Part shown: positions 48,413 to 58,300 of the stretch, one piece after another | How positions within the stretch are numbered: the first letter of the stretch is position 1 | Layout: each line of letters starts with the position of its first letter | Assembly: GCF_001949145.1 (NCBI RefSeq) | Contig: NW_019091436.1 | Coordinates: 204,485 to 266,484, forward strand | Origin: Acanthaster planci | Taxonomy: Eukaryota > Echinodermata > Asteroidea > Valvatida > Acanthasteridae | Direction: 5' to 3' | DNA: 62,000 nucleotides | Position numbers and translations under genes: made by a program | The notes under the pieces: model-generated | Database searches by the model: none | What the model was told of the DNA's origin: nothing | The model's input: the letters and a program-made list of their open reading frames with translations, nothing else

Positions 48413-48522
48413 GGCCGTGTCCGAATCACTTGGCTACGGCTGAAAATTACGCATGAGTCTATGGCAGTGGCTGCGAAATCGTGCGTAAATTCCGGCCGTT
48501 GCCAAGTGATTCGGACACGTCC
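48413..48522. mobile_element. 110-bp MITE with 22-bp terminal inverted repeats
   Basis: The terminal repeats at 48413-48434 and 48522-48501 match in 21 of 22 bases and share GTGTCCGAATCACTTGGC. Both flanks carry TATATA (48407-48412 and 48523-48528), a candidate 6-bp target duplication, though TA-rich flanks weaken this. There is no coding frame. A diverged partial copy follows directly (GTCCGAATTACTTGG at 48539), and related pieces appear at about 32580-32640 and 48985, so this is a repeat family. Confidence 0.8.
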
Positions 48523-48619
48523 TATATATATTAAGCCTTGTCCGAATTACTTGGTAGGGGCTTGTAAAATGACTCCAGCCACAACCATGGACCTGTGTGT
48601 AATTTCAAGCCACAGCCAC

Positions 48620-48815
48620 AGCAGATCTAAAACCAATTTTTCGTTGGGCCTTTTTTTTTGGGGGGGGGGGTAAAAATGGAACATTTCCTACGTAACCTTT
48701 TATGGCTTTCAGAGGTATGAGGCTAAATTTTGGACTTGATTTCTGAAGGAGGGGAAATGAAGCTGACCAAAAATCGCCTTTCTCTCAGTATATTTACCGG
48801 AAGAAATTTTGGGTT
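48620..48815. mobile_element. hAT-type MITE copy 2, diverged
   Basis: Aligns by eye with the repeat at 45411-45666: ACCAATTTTTCGTTGGG, an 11-G run (48660-48670), GTAACCTTTTATGGCTTTC, AGGCTAAATTTTGGAC and GAAGGAGGGGAAATGAA occur in the same order. The ends are more eroded than in copy 1. Confidence 0.55.
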
Positions 48816-49964
48816 CTTCCTCTTTTTTTTTCTGATTCCACCCAAGTATCCAAGGACATGGCCTGTTGACATGTTTCTCCTGTAGATATTTCTCAGTTTT
48901 AAGCAAACCCATGAGCACTGAGGGCGCTATACTCATCTCCTTTAGCCTACATTATTGAAGAAAACAACAACAACAGAGCAGTTTCCGAATTACTAAGCTG
49001 CGGCCTTAAATTAAGTCTCCAAGGTCGTGACAGCAGCTAATTCCCAACGGGTCGTAATTTTGAGCACAATATCCAGTCTATATCCATCGGGCCCCTTCAA
49101 AATACGTCAATTCAATAAACACCCCTAATAAGTAGTGATTTTCTTGTTGAACTTATACGATGAATTATTACGATTCTCTTATCAAGGCTCAACTCCACGC
49201 TAAAGATTATTTGCTTATTTCTGAAAGAAATTGAAACAGTTCTTGGTGCTTTTTCAGATTTACTCCAAAATCTTATAAAAATCAAATTTATTTAGAGATG
49301 TTTTCAAAAACAGCACTCGGAGTGATCCTCGCTATATGGAGTGTCCAACAGTTTTGAAATTGCTTTCTTTATTCCATCTGAAGTCACAGAAATGTGCTTT
49401 ACTTCCAACGAATTAAAAAATTTTTGCGACAATTTGCCAAAAAAGTCCCAAACGATTTTATATTTTTGTCTAAATGAGGGGGAAATGCAACATTGGTTTA
49501 TGAATCACCAATGCTGTAGTGTCAGTATTTTGAATAGCATTGTTATACCTTTTAAATTTACCCGTTATTGTAGAGTCACTGTTTAGACCTACATGTACCC
49601 ACTGTTCGAACCCACTGGACAATACGTGTTTGCAGGAAAACGATTAAATTACATTGATTGGGTTTATTGTGACAGCAAACACCTGCCATGAAAATAAACC
49701 CGCCCGCGGAGCCGATGTCGGACTGATCGATTGTGTTGTAGGGATGTTTCACCAACTTGCCTGGATCAAAGCATGATCTAAGCATTCAAACGCCGTTCTT
49801 AACTTAATATAACATTTTAAAAAAGGAATAAATAATTATGCTTAAGTACATATAATCAATTTGTTGGTATTTTTTGGAATAATACTCACAAAATATGAAG
49901 ATTTAAAACATTACTAAAACATCTTGATGACAGAGGCCAAAAGGTTGTCTAGACGACGTTGCTG

Positions 49965-50160
49965 TCACGTGATTGGAAACACCCGTGCGTAATTCGTGTG
50001 TATCCTCAACTCAGCTGCTGTCGGCTATAGTAGGAGAGAAACGTGTTGCTGTGTCTTCTTCACTTTATTTCTTTTACATCAAAATTCTTAGTTTGATTGA
50101 TATTGTAGAAATACCACAAACTTAAGAGAAAAAAGGAGTTACAATACGACCACTGAGTGG
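49965..50160 (+). promoter_or_regulatory. Promoter and 5' non-coding exon of the coiled-coil gene
   Basis: CACGTG followed by ATTGG (an E-box and an inverted CCAAT) lies at about 49967-49977. A strong donor GAGTGG followed by GTAAGT is at 50160/50161, so a 5' non-coding exon probably starts near 50030 and ends at 50160. The next acceptor CTTTTCATAG at 51085 would join it to the first coding exon. The transcription start is not determined. Confidence 0.4.
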
Positions 50161-51119
50161 GTAAGTTAGTGTTTGCTTGGAGAAAAGATCCCTACTTTCA
50201 TGGTGTTTGTTATTGCCTTCTTTAAGTTCAAGTCCTAGTCAGCTAGTAGTAGTACTAGTCTGGCCTGGTAGTACTAGTAGGCCTACTAAAAAAAGTACTA
50301 GCCCACCGTTGAAGTTTTCAGTGCCCGAGACGAGGCAGATATAAACAAGGCAAGCTAGGGCCTAGTAGTACTAGTTGGCAAACCATAGTTATTCCTGAGT
50401 TCAGTATCTTATCTTGAGAAAGAATGTTGATGTCAGTTTTTCTACCACTGTATTATCTCATTGAAGGCCGTGCATCAATGCTGAAATTTGGAATGACATC
50501 GATTCCGAGAAATGTTTCTTATACTATGCCTAACCTAAAATTGCAGGCCCCTAGTTTTCTATTCCCTACTTTGTCAAAAGTGTTGTTGACTCTCCACTAA
50601 CTGTGTCTCTGTTCACAACCAACAGAGGGATGTTTCGATGTATCTGTGTTCTTGTCACATTGTTCAGTTTGACAAAAGTTACATATAGGAGCAATAGGAT
50701 TGATCTCATCATTGCCAAATGTTTCAGTATTTCTTGAAGAAGACTCAGACACTTCATGAAATAATAGAAATGTCATGTAGGTCTTGTGTGATACATTTTC
50801 ATTTCTGATACCATTTTCCAAAATGTTTAAGGAGAAATATTAATCCTGGCAGACATTAGCGAACATACCTGTAGACAAATTGGGTCAACTCATATGCAAG
50901 GCAACTTGTACACTGACCAACTCCTATGCAGTTTAGACAAGTCATGCATACACCCACTTGTACATGTACGTTCACCTACTTGTACATGAGCCAGCTCAAA
51001 AACCAGGCTGGATGGTAAATCTTTTGAGTCCTCGTTGAGAGGGTCATGTTATTAGCTCCAGCTTTTTCTTTTCAACTTTTCATAGGCCCTGGTGCCCGGT
51101 GAGTAGTGAGTACAGCAAG

Positions 51120-51505
51120 ATGTCTGCTCCAGTGAGCACCATGACGACACTGCCCAGATTGACTACTCAAGAGACGCCGGTGGGTGTGGTGCCTTCATCA
51201 ATAGCTCCCTCCATGGTTCGCCGTTCCAGCTCTAAGACGTTTATTGAAGACTCTAGTAAGGGCAAGGGCTTGTCCAGATCCTGGGATGAGAGGTTGTCAC
51301 GGACAGCCAATGGGAACAGATCCCTGCCCCGGATAAACCCACTCCATCCCCAGCGGCTAGGCCGAACAGTGACTCTAGAGACAACAGATGCACATTATCA
51401 GAATGAACTCAGAAGTTTACTGATGAAGAGAGAACAGTACCACCGATCTCACAACAGGTGGATGAAGCCATTCTATGGATCTAAGGTGGAGCAAGAGGTC
51501 TATAG
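51120..51505 (+). CDS. Coiled-coil gene, coding exon 1
   Basis: Encodes residues 1-128 and two bases of codon 129; the donor is TATAG followed by GTAAGG. The exon begins at 51086 with 34 bases of 5' UTR. Confidence 0.8.
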
Positions 51506-54500
51506 GTAAGGCATATGACCAGATACCACAGAGTGAGTCTTAGGTATAAATTTAAGTGGCTACGGCCGCCAAATGTCGAATCTCCATCATGAATAACTGT
51601 GCTGAACATTCACCCCAACAGCCCTCAAACCCCTAACAGGTGAAGGAATGACGACTGTTGAGACTAAGCACACCAGCAGCCAGTTTTATGAAACTTTACG
51701 CCGCACTTTATTGTGTATGTTGCACAACAAATTAAGACCAATTTCACGAAACTTACGCATTTTGTAAGTCCACGACTTATGCAACAAATTATGGTGTAAC
51801 TTGCACGGTCAGTTTAGGTGGCGGTAAGTCGCGCCAAACGATGCGAAAATAAATGATTTGACTTGCTTATCAGGTCCTGTTAAGCCTTGTCATTGCTGAA
51901 CTTATCAAGGATTATACGAGAAACGAACAGCTTTGTTCCAGAAGGTAATAATAAATTTGTTTGGCTCTGAGAAAACTGAGAAACTTTGCCCGGTTCGGAC
52001 AAAGAAAAAATGAAAACTTGTTCAAAATGGTGGGCGGATGTGATTCAACGACTGTTTGATGACTGCTGTTATATTGGAAAAGAACAGCCGTCGTAACACC
52101 TGTTTTTGTCCTCGTCCAAGAAATGTAATATTATTAAAACTTTGCGCATCTACGCAACTTTTCATGAAATTGAACGTAAGCATATTGCGCATTTGTGGCG
52201 CAAGGCTTACGCATGGGTCAAAGTTACGCCACGTTTCGTGAAATCAGCTGCGGAGCTGTGATAATTGATGGCACTAAGTATTGTTTTCTTTGTGCTGTTA
52301 GGCTACGGAGGGTGGGGGACTGGAACTTTAAACTTGCCCCTAAATATTCAATTAGCTCCACCCTCTGCTTACCTCAAAGAAAACCTGGCACATAAGTGTT
52401 TGTGCTATGTCAAGTGTAAGTGTAAGACTCCAAATGTGATGTGAACTGCCAAAACCCTTCACATGGTGAGCTTTGTTTTCTGGATGCATATAAACTTCAA
52501 ATTAATATGGACATACTCTTGTTTTTAGTTACATTTATGATTCTAGGTTGTCTACAGTATGAATAGATTGTCTAGAATCATGAATTAAACAGTTTTGAAA
52601 AAAGGACAGTATCCAGATCAATTGAAGTTGATATGAACCAAAAGGATAAAGGTCCCCATGTGAAGGGTTTTGCAGATCACATCACATATACTGACAGTTC
52701 AATTGTCTGGTTAATTTTTCTCATGAAAAGGCACGTGTGTTTGTTTTATGTTGGCTTTTATGTATGAGCTGTTGTCAGCTGGCAGAAAATGGGGCACTTT
52801 TGCCCATCCCTATGGATGCTATTATCAATCCTCTTCCATTTGGTCAATGGATAATCCTCAATGTTCTACAATCATTTTACAAGCAATGGTATTAAGTGGT
52901 TAACCCAATTAAATCTGTTTCACACATAGTTCCTGATAAGTAACACAATCATTGAAAACTAAACACCAGAAATAGGATTATGCACCTGAGGAAGGAGGGA
53001 CAAAGGATAAGACCTATAAAATTGGGTTTCTTTGCTAGGAGTTGTCAACTTGTCAGATAATTTTCGTCCCTCTACTTTTGTTTTGGAGCTCACCAATGCA
53101 GCTACATGTACATGTACATAACTTTAGCCGAGAAAAAAATTGTACATTAACTTGAATTTCTAGAAATTTCTAGAACTGCCAAATGAACTGCACAATGTTG
53201 CAGGACAAATGGTGCAAACAAATAGGCACATACATGACCAGATACACACTGTGACTGTAGTGTGGCAATGGGGAAAGTACACACACCATTCTTGAAAAAG
53301 ATTTGATGCAGTGCATCAAATTACGAGTTACATTTAACACTAGATGAGTCTGAGATTTGAAACTTAATGTGAGATTTGATTCAAGATGACAGATATGGAA
53401 TACCCAATACAAGCTTTAGAAATCTCCAAAACTAATAAGGGCTAATATGTAAATTGATCCTGATGTTTGTATGTATTTTTAGATGTGTATAAATATTTAT
53501 ATATAATTAGATATACAGAATAAATTGTACTGAATTGAATTATTAACTTGGCATTGGATGGAAGGGCTGGATAAATGATTATTTTTAACTTAATTAGAAA
53601 GGAAATTATGAATGTTATGTTGTCAGACTTGATTGGTTTAGTGACTGACTACATTTCTTTTTATGTGCCTTGTTATAGTTTCACTTATCACTCAGTGCAG
53701 AAATTGTCTTCCATCATAACTGGACACGTTTCAACTTTATTTGTATATTATTTGTTTAATTTAAGCGAGGCAGCAAGTCCACAGATACCACATTGTGCCA
53801 TATCTCTCCATTATAATTAATTGAACTTACATGTACTGTTTATTCCAAGTACTTAAAATACTGAAAGCAAAGCCCAAAGCCTGGTTAATATCTGACATCC
53901 ATTCATGTATTTAAATTAATTCCTCTTGCACATGGTTTGGATAGAGGCCATTAATCATTTATGGCTGTTATGTTCATGCCTTGTCCATTTTTCTGTTGCC
54001 ATGCTGACCAAGCTTTCGTGTATTATTGTGATGCTTATGGTATTTCATGTCAAAAAGACCGCACCGTCAAGAAAACATTTTCCAGATAAACATAAAACTC
54101 TATTCTGTGTACAAAACGGGAAGCAATTTTCAAGGAGGGGAGAAGTACATGTAATGTCTTACATGTGATCAGCGAGAGACACTAAACATCAGCCATACAT
54201 TTTTCCCATGGTTTAAACATTATTCATGACCGATCATCTGGTGAAAAGTACGACATGTTTATAAAAAGATTTCAGAAAGCAATGAGTACATGATAAAAAT
54301 AAATGTGACTCCAAGTTGAGTAATTTGCATACATGAATATGCATCCAGTTTGCCTTGTGATTGAGCTCTTCATTAAATGGCAAAACTATGAAAATTCATA
54401 TTTCACAAGTGTGATGAATCAGGATATATATTTCAATGTGAAAGGACAATTTAATTTATGATGATACATGTAGTATCATTTATTTATTGATAAATATTAA

Positions 54501-55374
54501 CATGTATGTTAATATATTTTATCAAAATATAAAAATGGCATTTGACAGCATTCATAAGACAAAAAGACGATGTTGAATGAATTTTCTGCTCAAGTTTTTC
54601 AAAAGCAATTGAAATGTATTTTTTTCCCCTATGTGAAATTTGTTTCTCTTGTGTCCGTGTCTGAGTGCTTTTGTTACTTTGACAACACCCATATGGCCAT
54701 TTCAGTATCTCAGAAGAAAATACCACTTGACAAATTTTATGGGGGGCAATATCAATACATACAACTACAAAAAGGAATGTTACAACTGAGCATTGGTTAT
54801 GAGAGTCTTTATTTCCTGAAATGTTTGAGTCTTATTTGCTCCATTCACCATCTAGGAAAGACACAAGGGAAGTCTTGAAGAGCCAGATGTCAGAGCGAGA
54901 AGACTCATACCGACGATACTTGCTAGAACGCATGGATGAGAGCGACCGTGCCATCAACTTTGACAAGAAATGCTTGGAGGAAGACAAGGTAGCATTCCAG
55001 AAGAAGTCGGCATTCCTCCGACAATTCAGAGACGAGAACAAAAGGGTGAGTGTTTAAGAGCTGGTTGGATTTGCTGAGGTCAACAGGCAAGCAAAGAATG
55101 TTTGGAGTGTTCCCAGTGGTTATTAATTTCTGATATTCAGACACTCTGTTACATGTGCCTATATGGAAATAAATAGATTACCCCCCCCCATGCTTTCATT
55201 TGTGTTTTAGGAAGCTGTTTTCTGGACTGCATTCTTTCACTCTTTTTGTTTTTCGTCTTGCAGTTAATGGAATTAAAAGAACAACAAAGGAAACTGAATC
55301 GATTACACTCCAACCAAAGTGAAGTCGAGTTGCTGCGTTACAACCCAGTCAACTGGAGCCAGACATTACGTTAA
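51120..55374 (+). CDS. Unrecognised coiled-coil protein (3 coding exons)
   Basis: Join of 51120-51505, 54856-55045 and 55264-55374, 228 residues, all with canonical GT-AG sites and matching phases (2, then 0). The start is ATG 51120; the in-frame codon at 51099 is GTG and there is an acceptor at 51085. Residues 1-90 are Ser/Thr/Pro/Arg-rich and probably disordered. Residues 92-205 are highly charged and helical, with a coiled-coil-like run (ERMDESDRAIN, EEDKVAFQKK, LKEQQRKLNRL). The C terminus is a distinctive block, RYNPVNWSQTLR. There is no signal peptide or membrane segment, so it is probably intracellular. The shape (basic disordered head, helix, short aromatic end motif) recalls small ciliary or microtubule-associated proteins, but I do not recognise the family and that remains a guess. 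The 3.3-kb second intron contains a DNA-transposon remnant. Confidence 0.82.
51506..54855 (+). other. Coiled-coil gene intron between coding exons 1 and 2
   Basis: 3.35 kb. It contains the inverted-repeat element at 51676-52251; the rest is AT-rich with no supported exon. Confidence 0.7.
51676..52251. mobile_element. Non-autonomous DNA transposon with TTTCACGAAAC-type ends
   Basis: The left end GCAGCCAGTTTTATGAAAC (51676-51694) matches the complement of the right end, GCAGCTGATTTCACGAAAC (52251-52233). Subterminal TTACGC and GCGTAAG words recur inside in both directions, for example ATTTCACGAAACTTACGC near 51735 and its complement near 52205. The size is 576 bp with no transposase frame. It sits in an intron of the coiled-coil gene. 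The superfamily is not assigned. Confidence 0.6.
54856..55045 (+). CDS. Coiled-coil gene, coding exon 2
   Basis: The acceptor CACCATCTAG is before 54856; the first base completes an Arg codon. It encodes 63 further residues of charged helix. The donor is AAAAGG followed by GTGAGT. Confidence 0.83.
55264..55374 (+). CDS. Coiled-coil gene, coding exon 3
   Basis: The acceptor TTTTTCGTCTTGCAG is before 55264, phase 0. It encodes 36 residues ending in the NPVNWSQTLR motif and a TAA stop at 55372-55374. Confidence 0.83.
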   Translation, partial: LMELKEQQRKLNRLHSNQSEVELLRYNPVNWSQTLR

Positions 55375-58300
55375 AACATTCTTCATTCATTCACACCAAA
55401 TACTACCAGGACTGTTACTAACCAAAGAATCAAATAATTCAATTTCCTTAATCATTATAGGTTTTTGCATTAATGAAGGATGGTTTAGTTGATTTACAAA
55501 ACAAAGAAACACAAGATACATTGAGAAAAATTCTGCCAAAATTGAACAAGACAAAAAAAGACAGAGGCACTGGAAACATGTAATAATCATGTGGAAAGTA
55601 GAATTGCTTACGAAGTGCATGCCCTTGAGTGCAAAGAGATATGTGCCAAAAATTGTTACATTTCAGTCTTCACAAAAATGAGACCACCAAATTGTTCTAC
55701 ATGGTAGCCTTTTTTTAATTGGTCGTTGTTGCATGATCAATTTTTTGAGATGAAGCAGCTTCAGACGCCGGTGGTGTTTTGAAGGTTGACTATGCAGTGT
55801 TCTTTTGTTTGACTGTCTTGCAAACATGCATGATGCTTGTTTGAAGTGCTTACAATTATGACATGTACATGTATTATTGCAATGTGTTATTACTGTGCGA
55901 CAATGCAATGAGCAGTTACTGCTTCACGTATAAGGCCCTTTCACACTATCTTATATCGTCGTATTGAACCAGAATCAAACCTTGCAATTTTGGAAATCCA
56001 TCATGGCCTGTAGATGGGTCTAATTAGCACTACATGTAGTAAGGATCAGAAATGAGATTCCCTAGCAATGTATAAACCAATATTTGTTAACGGTTTGTTG
56101 TGCCAACCAGTTTAATCTGACCTGACCCAGATTAGCTCATGACTGACCCATTTTTGGATGCCGCAACAGGTACATGTAGGTGAGGCAGTAGTGTGAAAAG
56201 GCCTGCTACTCAATCTGGACCGAGTTATTATTCACAATCACTGCATTTTTGTAAATATTTATTTGATATAATGGCCACATCCTAGATGTGGCATAAATTG
56301 AGAACGTGGTTCTGTATTTTACCCTCAGGTACAAACTTATTGGTTATTTGTAAATATTCATAAATCAATGTACATGTCTCTACGTGGACTGCATATTGTC
56401 GTGTAGTTTGCTGCTTCATGGATCTTATTGCATTACTGTATTTGCATTGTATCATACTATTTATATGCACATCATTTCAGTAGATGTAGTCTGTCAAAGA
56501 TCAATTAAAAGCCAGTTAACCATGTTTGCTATCACTCGCATTTTTCAGAATGAGACAAGATATTCTGGCCATTTCGGTTTTAAAGGTGCAGTTGTTTCTA
56601 TTTGCTTTGGCTGCCCACACAACCTTGGCTATTCGAAAGGAAAATCTTCATGTTCCAAATTTGATGCATCAAGCTGGAACAAAAATTATTTGAATACAAA
56701 AATCAAATTTTCACATGTGATGATTATTAGGAAGCAGGATATTTGTTTATAATTAGCTTGAAGCAAACAATCAGTGAGGTCTCAACTTACTATGTGAGTA
56801 ATTCTATTTCATGTAAGAAATGCCGAGAAATGACGTTCATTTCACAAAGACATCATAAAGAATATAATTGAACAATCAGGGAATCAAACAATATTCATAT
56901 TTATTGAAACAGTATTTCAGCTGTCCTGAAATAGTTACCATTCCTCCAGAAATATGTACACTCTAAATGTCAGCATTGTATTTTTTCTCACTTCAGTTCT
57001 AGATGACCCTAGAACAGCCAGTTACTGAAAACAAAACTAACTCTTAAGCCTACGTATTGCTCATATTGTGATTCCTCATCCAACGATTCTACGCTTTTTC
57101 TGCTTTTACCATGGCAGTGCCAATACAGGCATTTTACAATAGTGCGCTTTCAAGAGTTTGCAATGCGTTGGCCAATCACAAAGTGAAAATCTGTCGACCC
57201 ACTGCGTGTTTGAAAAGGGTTGACAAATTTTGAGTGTTGTGATTGGCCAATGCATTGCAAACTCTTGGAGGTGCACTATTGTGAATCACCCGTATTCTGC
57301 CGTGGTTCTTTTTCCATTATTTCCAAGGGTGTGCACAAATTGTACTTTGGAACAAGTTTAAGTGGTATGACAGCTGGTTAGTAATACACGTACAAAAATA
57401 TCTACAGCCAACATGACCTCGTTTAGGTTTTTATTTTGAGTGGTGGGTGACATTTAGAGTGATTTTTGTCTGTGAGGACCTTTGGCTCCACAGTTGGTCA
57501 TCAAAGGACAACACCTTATTAAAATAATGGATTGATGTCAAAACTGTGAGCCAAAATTTTAATACAAATGACTTAATTACTTAAAATTAGAAAGTTGCAT
57601 GCACAATTTAAGAGAAAGTAGCATATGAACTTTTCAAACTAACCCACTTGTTGCAAATAGTACTATCCTAAACAGTGTACTTGATTAACGTTACTAGAAC
57701 ATTTGATCTAGTGTATTAATTCTACATAGTCATTCCACATTTACTACACCCTGGCTCAAGAATTTTTATTTCTGTTGGATCACCCCAGATTTCTATCACC
57801 CCCAACAGTCTTCAGTCCAATTTCAATCTGATTTGACACACATCCTACTTCCATTAGGAATATTGTGGTAATTAAATTTTGCTTAACATTTTGAGAATCT
57901 TCACTCATTAATCATGTATCGGCTTACTGCAAAGAGATATTGATATGGCATTATGTAATCAACGAGCATTAATTGAGTGAATTGTATTGATGCTTGTGAT
58001 AAGTTACTTTCATCCCAACTACATATGTACTTCAATTAAGATTAGCCTGTATATAGACGGTGAACCTGTGCAAATGATATAGATCTCACTCATTGGATGC
58101 CATCTTTGTAGGAAAATTATAACAGCATTTACAACATTAACAAGTGCGTGGCGTGCGCGGCGTGCACATGTTCTATACTGTACTTGCGTGTGTGCTGACC
58201 CAAATATCTTCCAAAAATAGTGCGGCCGATGCACGTCCCAAAATTTGATGTAAAAAAATGCTGATACACGTGGCAATCTCTAGGAAGTGACGTCATTTGA

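Larger units (their letters stand above)
47925..50020. other. Gene-free interval between lectin B and the coiled-coil gene
   Basis: No supported exon. It contains a small perfect-ended MITE at 48413-48522, a related partial copy immediately downstream (48533-48615), a hAT-type MITE copy at 48620-48815 and a further weakly related stretch near 48985. The rest is AT-rich. Confidence 0.45.

Noticed and set aside
51099-51119. Seven extra N-terminal codons on the coiled-coil protein
   Set aside because: The first codon is GTG and the stretch follows a splice acceptor; the first ATG is 51120.
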